64,000 nt of DNA, taken from the NCBI GenBank assembly GCA_002346545.1, contig DEAA01000046.1, positions 15,846-79,845 on the forward strand, read 5' to 3'. The notes under the pieces were generated by a model. It was not told the origin of the DNA. It ran no database searches and saw only the letters and a program-made list of their open reading frames with translations. The DNA comes from Acidobacteria bacterium UBA2994 (GTDB lineage: Bacteria; Acidobacteriota; Vicinamibacteria; Vicinamibacterales; UBA8438). Of this stretch, positions 1 through 8,169 are shown piece after piece. The position numbers and the translations under genes were made by a program. How positions within the stretch are numbered: the first letter of the stretch is position 1; each line of letters opens with the position of its first letter.

Positions 1-1
1 G

Positions 2-67
2 GTGACGGCGAGCCATGACGACGCAGGACTGGCGCAGGCCATCGACCGCCTGATTCTGGTGTCCTAG
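2..67 (+). CDS. C-terminal end of a truncated CDS, ABC-ATPase-like
   Basis: Only the last 21 codons are inside the window, ending in TAG. The residues read VTASHDDAGLAQAIDRLILV, which resembles the H-loop (ASHD) and the following A-x-x-x-D-R-hydrophobic stretch at the end of ABC transporter ATPases. This is a family-pattern inference from very little sequence. It converges on the MATE exporter gene. Confidence 0.35.
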   Translation: MTASHDDAGLAQAIDRLILVS

Positions 68-90
68 GGGACGGTCAAGTCAGACCCGGC

Positions 91-1458
91 CTACGGCATG
101 CTGAAGGCTCGGATCCGGCGGGTCCACACGGTTACCAGGACCGTGCCGATCAGTACCAAGCCGATCGACAGGCCGACCCAGAGGCCGACGACGCCCCATC
201 CAAGACCGAAACCGAGCACGGCCCCCACCGGCAGTCCCACCGCCCAGTGCCCGGCGAGGTTCCACAGCATCGGGGTCCGCGTGTCACCGAACCCGCGGAG
301 CACCCCCGTGGCGACCCCCTGGAGCCCATCGAACAGCTGAAACCAAGCGGCAACGAACAACAAGCTGACGCCCACGCGAACCACGCCCGGATCAGTCGTA
401 AACCCCGCCAGCAATAAACTCGGCACCGCGATGAACAGAACGGCTGCCAGGGTCATGAAGACGGCGCCGAGCGCGAGCGCCGCCCACCCTGCGTTACGTA
501 CGCCCTCGGGGTCTCGACGGCCAACGCCATGGCCAACCCGTACCGCGCCGGCCGCACCGATGCCGAGCGGCACCATGAAGGTGACCGAGGCTATATTTAA
601 AACGATCTGATGCGCCGCGAGAATGGTCGGGTCGAATCGGCCGGCCAGGGCCGTGACCACCGCAAAGACCCCCACCTCGAGCGTGATTTGGGCCGCAGCC
701 GGCAATCCCAGCGCGGTAAGCGTGGCAAGCCGCGAGGCCGTAATCCGTCTCGACGCCGCCCAGAGCCCACCACCTTCTCTCCGGTCGTGGCGCAGGATCG
801 CCACCAGGAGAAACACGGCCATGTAGAGACGCGAGACACAGGTGGCCCAAGCTGCGCCGTTGATCCCCAAGCTGGGGAAACCGAGGTGACCGAATACCAG
901 CACCCAGTTGGCCGCGACATTCACGAGATTCGCGGTGACCAGGGCCACCATTACGGGCGCCACCTGCTCGATCGCCTGCAGGTAGCGCCTGAAGGCTGTG
1001 TAGAGCAACAGCGGGAGAATGCTCCAGAGAACCCGGCCCGCATAGGGCGCGGCAAGACGCTCGACTTCGGGATCCAGTCCCCAGCGAGGCAACTGGGTCA
1101 CGACGCCGTAGGTCACCAGCGTCAGCGGCAGCGCGAGTACAACGGCGAGAGCGGCCCCGTGAAACAGCCAGCGATGGCAGTCGCCGCGGCGGCCCGCGCC
1201 GGCCGCCTGCGCCACCAGCGGATCGAGCCCAAGCAGTGTCCCGATCCCGAACACCACCACCGCTATGAACAGTATGCTGCCGATGCCGACGGCGCCGATC
1301 GCTGCCGGCCCCAGCCTTCCCACCATCGCGATATCGACCAGCCCCATCGTCACCCAGCCCACCTCCGCCACGACCACAGGGGTGGCGAGCCGGGTCATCG
1401 GCCCGAGCTCACGCCGGATGCCTGCAAGGTGGAAGCTCATGGAGCACGCCGTCGGCAC
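91..1458 (-). CDS. MATE family efflux transporter
   Basis: This 455-residue protein has about twelve hydrophobic segments in two similar halves, as in the multidrug and toxic compound extrusion family. The N-terminal part has the family's pattern around TPVVVAEVGWVTMGLVDIAMVGRLG-like residues, here split as TPVVVAEVGW and DIAMVGRLG. It is probably an inner-membrane cation-coupled exporter; the substrate cannot be read from sequence. The annotated start is GTG; ATG at 1438-1440 (MSFHLAGI) is an equally plausible start and neither has a good Shine-Dalgarno sequence. The gene lies directly downstream of the tandem hairpins at 1464-1645. Confidence 0.9.
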   Translation of the reverse strand: MPTACSMSFHLAGIRRELGPMTRLATPVVVAEVGWVTMGLVDIAMVGRLGPAAIGAVGIGSILFIAVVVFGIGTLLGLDPLVAQAAGAGRRGDCHRWLFHGAALAVVLALPLTLVTYGVVTQLPRWGLDPEVERLAAPYAGRVLWSILPLLLYTAFRRYLQAIEQVAPVMVALVTANLVNVAANWVLVFGHLGFPSLGINGAAWATCVSRLYMAVFLLVAILRHDRREGGGLWAASRRITASRLATLTALGLPAAAQITLEVGVFAVVTALAGRFDPTILAAHQIVLNIASVTFMVPLGIGAAGAVRVGHGVGRRDPEGVRNAGWAALALGAVFMTLAAVLFIAVPSLLLAGFTTDPGVVRVGVSLLFVAAWFQLFDGLQGVATGVLRGFGDTRTPMLWNLAGHWAVGLPVGAVLGFGLGWGVVGLWVGLSIGLVLIGTVLVTVWTRRIRAFSMP

Positions 1459-1463
1459 GAGGA

Positions 1464-1645
1464 GAGCAGTTCCGCCAGAACACGACGGAACTGCTTAGCA
1501 GTCCGGAAGACCTTTGGCCGGACTGCCAAGAGGAACCGACAGTCCTGCAAGATCCGCCGCAGGACTGCTTAGCAACCCTAAAGATTCTCGGGGAACTACC
1601 GGTGGGCTGTGACCGACGGCGTCCCATTGCCGCCGGCAATGGGAT
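1464..1645. repeat. Array of four inverted repeats between rseP and the MATE gene
   Basis: Four strong stem-loops stand in a row. Hairpin 1 has stems 1466-1474/1486-1494 (GCAGTTCCG with its complement) and an 11-nt loop. Hairpin 2 has stems 1498-1506/1518-1526 (GCAGTCCGG) and an 11-nt loop. Hairpin 3 has stems 1540-1548/1559-1567 and a 10-nt loop. Hairpin 4 has stems 1622-1631/1635-1644 and a 3-nt loop. CTGCTTAGCA is repeated exactly at 1491-1500 and 1565-1574. None is followed by a U run on either strand, so they are not canonical terminators. They may be a repeat family, an mRNA-stabilising or attenuating structure, or part of a small RNA. Confidence 0.8.
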
Positions 1646-1714
1646 CCACCAGCCGCGAAAAACACTGGCTGGCGAAGCACCCTCCGTCCCGGCGGGCGGA
1701 TCGCCAGGAAGTCG

Positions 1715-3031
1715 CTAACGCCAAATCATCAGGCGTTCGATCCATTCAACCCTGGTGAGGTCGTTATAGATGACGGTGACCATCAACGTCATCAGGACGA
1801 CGAAACCGGCGAAGAGCATCCGCTCCTTCAGCTTGACGCTGAAGTCACGACGAGACACCCCTTCGAGCGCCATGATCGCTATGTGGCCGCCATCGAGGAT
1901 CGGGATGGGTAGCAGGTTCAGGATACCAAGATTGAGACTGATCATCGCCATCAGCGTGAACAACGGGACGAAGCCGAGTTCGGCGGCACTCCCAGACAGC
2001 TGGGCAATGCCTACCGGTCCGACAAGCTGTGACGTCGGGGTCTCTGCCGTGAGCAACCCCCCGAGCGTCTGGAAAATGAGCCCGGACCACTCGTAGTTCC
2101 GCTCGAGACTCATCGTGAACGCTTCGAGCGGTCCCGGGTCGATCGTGCGGCTCTCTTGGCTTAGGCTGACCCCGATCATCCCGACGCCGTCCACCTCGGT
2201 AGGAGTCACCGCGACGTCCACCCGAGCATCGCCCCGACGAAGCTGAAGTGTCAGGGTCTGGCCGGCGCGTTCATTGATCCTCTTGACCAGTTGTTGCTGG
2301 GGCAGTTCCCGCCCGTCGATCGCCTCGATAACGTCGCCAACCTGGATGCCAGCGTCGCGAGCCGCGGTGGTCGACGGCAGGAACCCACTGACCTGCGGCG
2401 AGATATACGGTGCTACGCCCAGATCGCCAGCCTGCAGGCTACCGCGCCCTACGGGGGTAAGCTGATAGCTCTGCACACCCTGAGCGCGCCGGACCACGAC
2501 CTCGACCTCGCGGTCGGCCCAGGGGGCAACCGCGATCATGTACGCCTCCCACGTGTCGACCTCTCGGCCCGCGACACTCAGGATGCGGTCACCCACCGAA
2601 ATACCGGCGACGTCGGCCGGCGAACCCTCCAATACGAACCCAACCCGGGGCGGCTGCTCCTCGAACAACGGCACCTGCGCCCCTTGGTAGAGCACGCCGG
2701 TCATCACCACCACCGCCAGGATCACGTTCATGGCAGGGCCGGCGATCAGGATCTGAAACCGCTGCCACTTCGTCTTAGAGAGGAACTCGTCCGGTTTACC
2801 CTCCCGCTGGTCCTCCACGGTCTCGCCGGCCATCTTCACGTAGCCGCCCAAAGGGATGACGCTGATGCAATACTCCGTATCCCCGCGTTTCGTCTGGAGC
2901 AGCTTTGGGCCGAAGCCTAGTGAAAACGTCAGACAACGGACTCCGTGCATCCGCGCCACGACGAAGTGACCGAGCTCATGGACAAACACGAGCACGCCAA
3001 GAACGAATAGAAACGACAGCAAACTCGACAC
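1715..3031 (-). CDS. rseP: RIP metalloprotease RseP (site-2 protease)
   Basis: The 438-residue membrane protease cuts transmembrane substrates such as anti-sigma factors and signal-peptide remnants. The zinc motif HELGH is at residues 18-22 in the first membrane segment, two PDZ domains follow (around 125-200 and 215-290), and the second active-site motif with LDGGH lies near residue 377. Length and order match the family. It follows dxr by about 47 bp in the conserved uppS-cdsA-dxr-rseP cluster. Confidence 0.96.
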   Translation of the reverse strand: MSSLLSFLFVLGVLVFVHELGHFVVARMHGVRCLTFSLGFGPKLLQTKRGDTEYCISVIPLGGYVKMAGETVEDQREGKPDEFLSKTKWQRFQILIAGPAMNVILAVVVMTGVLYQGAQVPLFEEQPPRVGFVLEGSPADVAGISVGDRILSVAGREVDTWEAYMIAVAPWADREVEVVVRRAQGVQSYQLTPVGRGSLQAGDLGVAPYISPQVSGFLPSTTAARDAGIQVGDVIEAIDGRELPQQQLVKRINERAGQTLTLQLRRGDARVDVAVTPTEVDGVGMIGVSLSQESRTIDPGPLEAFTMSLERNYEWSGLIFQTLGGLLTAETPTSQLVGPVGIAQLSGSAAELGFVPLFTLMAMISLNLGILNLLPIPILDGGHIAIMALEGVSRRDFSVKLKERMLFAGFVVLMTLMVTVIYNDLTRVEWIERLMIWR

Positions 3032-3078
3032 TCTGGATCCTCGCGCCCGAACGAGCGGCTCATCCCCCGTTCAGGGGC

Positions 3079-4260
3079 CTAGGTCGATTGTACCTCGGCG
3101 GCGAGGGTAGCGGAGAGTTCCCGGGCCCGCTGGTCGACGGATCGGAGCTCGTCCAGAGACTCCACCGACAGCTGCGCCCGTTCCGCGTCGTCGACCACCG
3201 CCGCAATCACATCTGGAATCGCGCCGAACGGCAATCGCCCAGCGAGGAACACCTCGACCGCAACCTCATTGGCGGCGTTGAGCGCCACCGGTAGTGCCGG
3301 CCCCCCGGCCAGAGCCCGGTAGGCCAGGGCCAGGCAGGGAAATCGCGTGGTATCGGGCTGGGCAAACTCGAGCGTCCCGCAGGCGGCCAGGTCAAGGGGC
3401 GGCAGACCAGTGTGCCACCGGTCCGGGTACGAGAAGGCGTACTGAATCGGCAGACGCATGTCGGTCACGCCCAGCTGAGCCAGCAACGACCCGTCCTGAA
3501 ACTCAACTAGCGAGTGCACGACCGACTGCGGATGCACGACGACGCCGATCCGGTCTCCAGGCACATCGAAAAGCCAGCGGGCCTCGATCACCTCGAGCCC
3601 CTTGTTCATCAAGGTTGCGGAGTCGACGGTGATCTTCCGGCCCATCTGCCATGTGGGATGCGCCAGCGCATCGGTCGGCGTAACTGAGGCGAGCCGTGCA
3701 GCTGGCCACTCCCGGAATGGTCCACCAGACGCGGTGAGCACCAGCCTGCGAACATCGGACCGCGGCCTCCCGTCTAGGCATTGGTGAATGGCATTGTGTT
3801 CGCTGTCGACCGGCAGTACGGCCACTCCCCGGCGACGCGCCGCGTCCATCACGAGACCACCAGCCATTACCAGAACTTCCTTATTGGCCAGCGCGATGGT
3901 CTTCCCGGCGTCGATAGCGGCGAAGACGGCCTCCAGCGCGGTGGTGCCCGTGGTCGCGCAGAGCACCAGCTCGACGTCTGGATGGGTCGCGACTGCGCAC
4001 AGCCCCGCTGGGCCTGCCTCAGCCACCGCGACCCGATCACGAGCGCTGGCCGTCAGACCCGCATGTACCTGGTCGAGACCGGCTTTGGACGCTAGAGCTA
4101 CGGCGCGCGGCCGATATCGCTCGACCTGCGACGTGAATCGTTCGATGTTCGCGCCGGCCGCCAACCCAACGATCTCGACACGGTCCGGATGTGTCTCCGC
4201 GACAGACAGAGCGCTGCAGCCGATCGAGCCGGTCGAGCCAAGGATGGCTATCCGCTTCAT
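3079..4260 (-). CDS. dxr: 1-deoxy-D-xylulose 5-phosphate reductoisomerase
   Basis: This is the second enzyme of the MEP isoprenoid pathway and converts DXP to 2-C-methyl-D-erythritol 4-phosphate with NADPH. The N-terminal NADPH loop reads GSTGSIG at residues 8-14. The metal and substrate motifs VDSEHNAI and SATLMNKGLE are present. The start chosen is ATG at 4258-4260 (MKRIAILG), giving 393 residues; an upstream in-frame ATG at 4284 would overlap cdsA and adds eight residues not typical of the family. Co-located uppS uses the isoprenoid product. Confidence 0.96.
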   Translation of the reverse strand: MKRIAILGSTGSIGCSALSVAETHPDRVEIVGLAAGANIERFTSQVERYRPRAVALASKAGLDQVHAGLTASARDRVAVAEAGPAGLCAVATHPDVELVLCATTGTTALEAVFAAIDAGKTIALANKEVLVMAGGLVMDAARRRGVAVLPVDSEHNAIHQCLDGRPRSDVRRLVLTASGGPFREWPAARLASVTPTDALAHPTWQMGRKITVDSATLMNKGLEVIEARWLFDVPGDRIGVVVHPQSVVHSLVEFQDGSLLAQLGVTDMRLPIQYAFSYPDRWHTGLPPLDLAACGTLEFAQPDTTRFPCLALAYRALAGGPALPVALNAANEVAVEVFLAGRLPFGAIPDVIAAVVDDAERAQLSVESLDELRSVDQRARELSATLAAEVQST

Positions 4261-4276
4261 CACGAGGTCCGGATCT

Positions 4277-5053
4277 TCATGCAAACATCAGCCACAGATA
4301 GAACCCCGGCGCCGCGAAGAGCAGGCTGTCGATCCGGTCAAGCACTCCCCCATGGCCAGGAATCAGCCCGGAGCTGTCCTTCAAACCTGCGCCACGCTTC
4401 AACTGGGACTCGAACAGATCGCCCGCAATCCCCAGCGCGACCAGCATCACTCCCACCGACGCCGACGTCATCGTCTCGACCCCGGAGACAACCATTGGCC
4501 CCACCCAGCCCATGAACAGGGCGCCGGCCGCCAACCCGAACCACGCACCCTCTAGCGTCTTGCCGGGGCTTATGGCTGGCGCCAACTGGAATCGCCCGAG
4601 CCATCGTCCGCCATAGTACTGCGCGGTATCGCTGACCATGATGGTGGCCAGCAGGAGCAATACCACGCCGGATCCCTCAGTTATTCTGAGCTGCACCAGG
4701 ATCCCGATGGGCACACCGAGATAGATGAGCGGCAAGAGGGACGCCGCAACATCGAGCAACAGCTCACGGCCGCGTCTGGCCGTGGCCAGGCTCACGATGC
4801 TAAGCACCAGCGTGGTTGCCGCGAGGCCGACCAGCGTCACGTCGTACGCCACGGCGGCGGCCGCAACCGCAACCGCCACCACGACCAGCGGTCCGGGGAC
4901 GACGGCCCCAAAAGCGCGGGTCAGACCGAGATACTCGATACCGGCACCTACCAGGGCCAACGCGGCGAGCACAAGGGTGGCGATGGGGGGGAAAAACCAG
5001 ATAGTGCCGAGGACGATTGGGAGGAGCGCAAGCGCGCTAAGGACACGGGTCAC
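4277..5053 (-). CDS. cdsA: Phosphatidate cytidylyltransferase
   Basis: The 258-residue integral membrane enzyme makes CDP-diacylglycerol from phosphatidate and CTP. The C-terminal CdsA signature is intact: S-Q-L-K-R-G-A-G-L-K-D, then PGHGGVLDRIDS near residues 225-245. It has about seven or eight hydrophobic segments. It sits 15 bp downstream of uppS in a typical envelope cluster. Confidence 0.95.
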   Translation of the reverse strand: MTRVLSALALLPIVLGTIWFFPPIATLVLAALALVGAGIEYLGLTRAFGAVVPGPLVVVAVAVAAAAVAYDVTLVGLAATTLVLSIVSLATARRGRELLLDVAASLLPLIYLGVPIGILVQLRITEGSGVVLLLLATIMVSDTAQYYGGRWLGRFQLAPAISPGKTLEGAWFGLAAGALFMGWVGPMVVSGVETMTSASVGVMLVALGIAGDLFESQLKRGAGLKDSSGLIPGHGGVLDRIDSLLFAAPGFYLWLMFA

Positions 5054-5068
5054 GGAACGTTAGGGCCC

Positions 5069-5851
5069 TCAGCCCACGACAACGGGACGGGTAATCCCGC
5101 CGTAGCGTCGCTCTCGCTTCTGGTAGTCCAGGATTGCCTGAAGCAGATGGCGAGCCCGAAAGTCTGGCCATAACATCTCGGTCACCCAAATCTCCGCGTA
5201 CGCGATCTGCCAGAGCAGAAAGTTACTGACCCGCATCTCCCCACTCGTACGGATCAGTAAGTCGGGATCAGGCTGTCCGGCGGTGTAGAGCAGGTCACCG
5301 AACCGCTGCTCGTCCAGCTCTGACGGGTCGAGCCCCTGGCGCATAGCTCGACGCGTTGCCTCCACGATCTCGGCCCGGCCTCCGTAGTTGAGCGCAATGT
5401 TGAACAGCATGCCGCCATTGGCCCGCGTTCGCTCCTGCCCTTCATCCAGCTCCCGCTGGACATCGACCGGCAGATCCTCAGGCCGACCGATAACCTGGAG
5501 TCGAATGTCGTTCGCCTGCAGGTTCTCAAGCTCAAGACGAAGGTACCGCTTCAAAAGACCCATGAGTACCGCTACTTCGGCCCGCGGCCGCTTCCAGTTT
5601 TCGACCGAGAACGCGTAGAGCGTAAGCACGTCCAACCCGAGACGGGCGGAGGTTTCCACAACGTCACGCACCGCGTCGATCCCGGCCCGATGCCCCTCGA
5701 CCCTGGGCAAATGGCGCTGAGCCGCCCAACGTCCGTTACCGTCCATGATCACGGCGACGTGAGCCGGCAGCCGGTCGAAGTCGACTTCACCGGCAAGTGC
5801 CTGTTCAGGGGAACCAGCAGGAGCCCAGGCCAGCAGATCTTGGAGACTCAT
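5069..5851 (-). CDS. uppS: Isoprenyl transferase (undecaprenyl diphosphate synthase)
   Basis: The enzyme makes cis-polyprenyl diphosphate, the lipid carrier for peptidoglycan and LPS. MDGNGRWA is at residues 36-43 with the catalytic Asp at 37, and RTSGE and the W-P-D-F region are present near the C-terminus. At 260 residues it is of normal length with a short extra N-terminus. It is the first gene of uppS-cdsA-dxr-rseP and follows truA after 62 bp. Confidence 0.95.
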   Translation of the reverse strand: MSLQDLLAWAPAGSPEQALAGEVDFDRLPAHVAVIMDGNGRWAAQRHLPRVEGHRAGIDAVRDVVETSARLGLDVLTLYAFSVENWKRPRAEVAVLMGLLKRYLRLELENLQANDIRLQVIGRPEDLPVDVQRELDEGQERTRANGGMLFNIALNYGGRAEIVEATRRAMRQGLDPSELDEQRFGDLLYTAGQPDPDLLIRTSGEMRVSNFLLWQIAYAEIWVTEMLWPDFRARHLLQAILDYQKRERRYGGITRPVVVG

Positions 5852-5913
5852 GGGACGAACACTCGTCGCGTATGGACGCTAACTCTTGATGATACGAGCT
5901 GTTAGCGACCCGT

Positions 5914-6708
5914 TCAAGGACCCGACCCATACTCGACACGCACCAGAAACAGGCCATGTGCCGGAGCCGTTCGACCTGCAGCTTCCCGCTCGCGCCGCTC
6001 GAGGGCGCGCGGGATCGCGTCGGGCGACAGCCGACCGGTCCCGATGTCAACCAGCGTACCGATAATGATGCGGACCATGTGCCGGAGGAACCCAGATCCG
6101 TGCAGGTCAATCGTGGTTACCTCCGCGGATGGATGGCTCGCCAGCGCGCCCGGCGCACCGCGACCTACCGTAATCGCACGTAGTTCGCGCACTGTGGTCT
6201 GGACGTCGCTGCCCACCGCTTGGAACGCTGCGAAGTCATGGGTCCCGATCAATGGCTGCGCCATCGCCTCGAGTCGCGCATCGTCGAATTGGGCCGGAAT
6301 AAACCAGGCGTAGCGGCGTTCGAAGGGACTCACGGTCTGGCCATGCAGCAGGCGGTAACGGTAGCGCTTGGCGGTGGCATCGAACCTGGCATGGAAGGCG
6401 TCTGGCACCTCGGACAAGGCGAGCACCCGCACATCTAGTGGGAGTGTCGCATTGAGCGCGCGGGCAAGCGCGTCGGCGTTGATACTTGTCAGCATCTTCA
6501 CGCTTGCGACCTGCCCCAGTGCATGGACCCCGGCGTCGGTCCGGCCCGCTCCCACCAGCGTCACCGGCATGCCGCCCGCCAACGGCTCCAATGCGGACTC
6601 GATGGTGGCTTGCACCGACGGGCCATTCTGCTGACGTTGCCACCCCACGTAGGCCGCGCCATCGTAGGCCAGCGTGAGCTTGAAGGTGCGCGTCGACGGA
6701 CCGGACAC
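5914..6708 (-). CDS. truA: tRNA pseudouridine(38-40) synthase TruA
   Basis: The protein isomerises uridines 38-40 in the tRNA anticodon arm. The catalytic motif GRTDAGVHA is present with the nucleophilic Asp near residue 58, followed by the NATLP and RY.Y motifs of the family. At 264 residues it has the usual length. It lies 18 bp downstream of pyrE. Confidence 0.95.
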   Translation of the reverse strand: MSGPSTRTFKLTLAYDGAAYVGWQRQQNGPSVQATIESALEPLAGGMPVTLVGAGRTDAGVHALGQVASVKMLTSINADALARALNATLPLDVRVLALSEVPDAFHARFDATAKRYRYRLLHGQTVSPFERRYAWFIPAQFDDARLEAMAQPLIGTHDFAAFQAVGSDVQTTVRELRAITVGRGAPGALASHPSAEVTTIDLHGSGFLRHMVRIIIGTLVDIGTGRLSPDAIPRALERREREAAGRTAPAHGLFLVRVEYGSGP

Positions 6709-6726
6709 GCGCGCGGCTCCCAGGCT

Positions 6727-7302
6727 TCAGTGCCCGGGCCGCGAACCGGGCTTTAAGACCGGCTCGCCGCGGGCACAGCGAGGACACTCCGAAGGTTCGT
6801 AGGCGGAAAGCGGGATCTGCACCAGCGCATCGAACGGCACAGAAAAGCTGACCGGCTCCTCTCCGCGATCGATGATGGACGCCGCGCCCACGACCTCTCC
6901 CCCTGCCGCCGTCGCCACCTCGATGGTCTCGCGCGTGGAACCGCCCGTGGTCACGACGTCCTCCACCACGAGTACGCGTGCATCGGGCTCAATCCGGAAG
7001 CCCCGACGCAGCTGGAGATCACCGTCTCTTCGCTCGGCGAACATGGCCGGCACGCCGAGCGCGCGGGCTACTTCGTACCCGATGATGACGCCACCGAGCG
7101 CCGGGGACAGCACGACCTCCGGCTGCAGCCGCTCGGCCTGTTCGGCGAGCGTCCGGCCCAAAGCCGATGCATGCTCCGGATAACGCAGCACCTGAGCACA
7201 CTGCAAATAGCCCGCGCTATGCAATCCGGAGGACAGCTGGAAGTGTCCCTCGAGTAGCCCCTCGCAGCGACGGAAGAGGTCGAGAACGGTCGTGGAGTCC
7301 AT
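6727..7302 (-). CDS. pyrE: Orotate phosphoribosyltransferase
   Basis: The enzyme joins orotate to PRPP to give OMP, the fifth step of UMP synthesis. The PRPP-binding motif VLVVEDVVTTGGST is intact. The ATG at 7300-7302 (MDSTTVLDLF) gives 191 residues, the family length; the open frame continues far upstream without homology and would overlap the divergent glycosyltransferase. The C-terminus carries a C-P-R-C pair, as in Thermus-type PyrE. It stands apart from the other pyr genes at 10-15.6 kb. Confidence 0.94.
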   Translation of the reverse strand: MDSTTVLDLFRRCEGLLEGHFQLSSGLHSAGYLQCAQVLRYPEHASALGRTLAEQAERLQPEVVLSPALGGVIIGYEVARALGVPAMFAERRDGDLQLRRGFRIEPDARVLVVEDVVTTGGSTRETIEVATAAGGEVVGAASIIDRGEEPVSFSVPFDALVQIPLSAYEPSECPRCARGEPVLKPGSRPGH

Positions 7303-7350
7303 AGCGAGGCTTGGCGTCTGCTCGGCGCGACCGCCGATCAGTGCAAGAGA

Positions 7351-7392
7351 GTATACCCTCGGACGGCTACCCCGAGGGAAAGCGGGTACACT
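7351..7392. promoter_or_regulatory. Divergent promoter region of pyrE and the GT2 gene with a dyad
   Basis: Between the two divergent genes is an inverted repeat CCCTCGG-N9-CCGAGGG (7356-7362/7372-7378). On the minus strand a -10-like TATACT lies at its edge (complement of 7351-7356). On the plus strand TACACT at 7387-7392 ends only 6 nt before the GTG start at 7399, suggesting a leaderless transcript for the glycosyltransferase. The dyad could be an operator. No clear -35 boxes are visible. Confidence 0.4.
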
Positions 7393-7398
7393 CGCGGC

Positions 7399-8160
7399 GT
7401 GCCCAAGTTGTCGGTGACGATCATCACCTTGAACGAAGCTCGAAACATCGAGGCGGCGCTCGAGTCGGTCTCCTGGGCCGACGAGGTAATCGTGGTGGAC
7501 TCGGGCAGCCGCGACGACACCGTCGGCATCGCGACCCGATTCGGAGCTCGGGTCAGCCAGCGAGACTGGCCGGGCTACGGAGCGCAGAAGGACCACGCGG
7601 CCAGCCTCGCCACTCACGAGTGGGTGCTCTCGCTCGACGCCGACGAGCGGGTCACGCCGGAGCTAGCGGCCGAGATCCAGGAGGTACTCGGACATGACCC
7701 TCCCTGCCGCGGCTACCGCATGCCCCGCACCACCCGCTACCTGGGCCAGTGGCTGCGGACCACAGACTTCTATCCGGACCATCAGCTCAGACTCTACGAC
7801 CGTCGGACCGGCTGCTGGAGTCGCGCCTCAGTCCACGAATCTGTGCAGGTCGACGGGGCGGTCGGGACACTCCGACACGATCTTCGCCATCATCCCTACA
7901 ACGATCTGGCCGCGCACCTCCGCACCATCAACCACTACACCACGCTAGCCGCCGCCGAGCAGTTCGCACGCGGGCGGCGGGCTGGCGTTCTCGACCTCCT
8001 CGTCCGCCCCCCCTTGGCGTTCGCACGGAACTACCTGCTGCGCCTTGGATGTCTCCAGGGCGTAACCGGCCTGGTCGTCTCGATAATGAACGCCCATTAC
8101 GTCTTTCTCAAGCAGGTCAAGCTGCGAGAGCTTGGGCTGCGAGCTGGACGTGAGGGCTGA
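7399..8160 (+). CDS. Glycosyltransferase family 2 (WaaE/KdtX-like)
   Basis: This 253-residue protein has a GT-A fold: the N-terminal VTIITLNEARNIEAAL, the nucleotide-binding VVDSGSRDDT and the metal-binding LDADE motifs are all present. It resembles LPS-core beta-1,4-glucosyltransferase-like proteins of the WaaE family. The start is GTG; no Shine-Dalgarno sequence is visible and the -10-like box is only 6 nt upstream. The next gene, another glycosyltransferase, begins 9 bp after the stop, so both probably act in one glycan pathway. Confidence 0.88.
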   Translation: MPKLSVTIITLNEARNIEAALESVSWADEVIVVDSGSRDDTVGIATRFGARVSQRDWPGYGAQKDHAASLATHEWVLSLDADERVTPELAAEIQEVLGHDPPCRGYRMPRTTRYLGQWLRTTDFYPDHQLRLYDRRTGCWSRASVHESVQVDGAVGTLRHDLRHHPYNDLAAHLRTINHYTTLAAAEQFARGRRAGVLDLLVRPPLAFARNYLLRLGCLQGVTGLVVSIMNAHYVFLKQVKLRELGLRAGREG

Positions 8161-8169
8161 TTAGGCGAG

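Noticed and set aside
610..1572. 320-codon plus-strand frame opposite the MATE exporter
   Set aside because: No hydrophobic or domain pattern; it is a shadow of the exporter.
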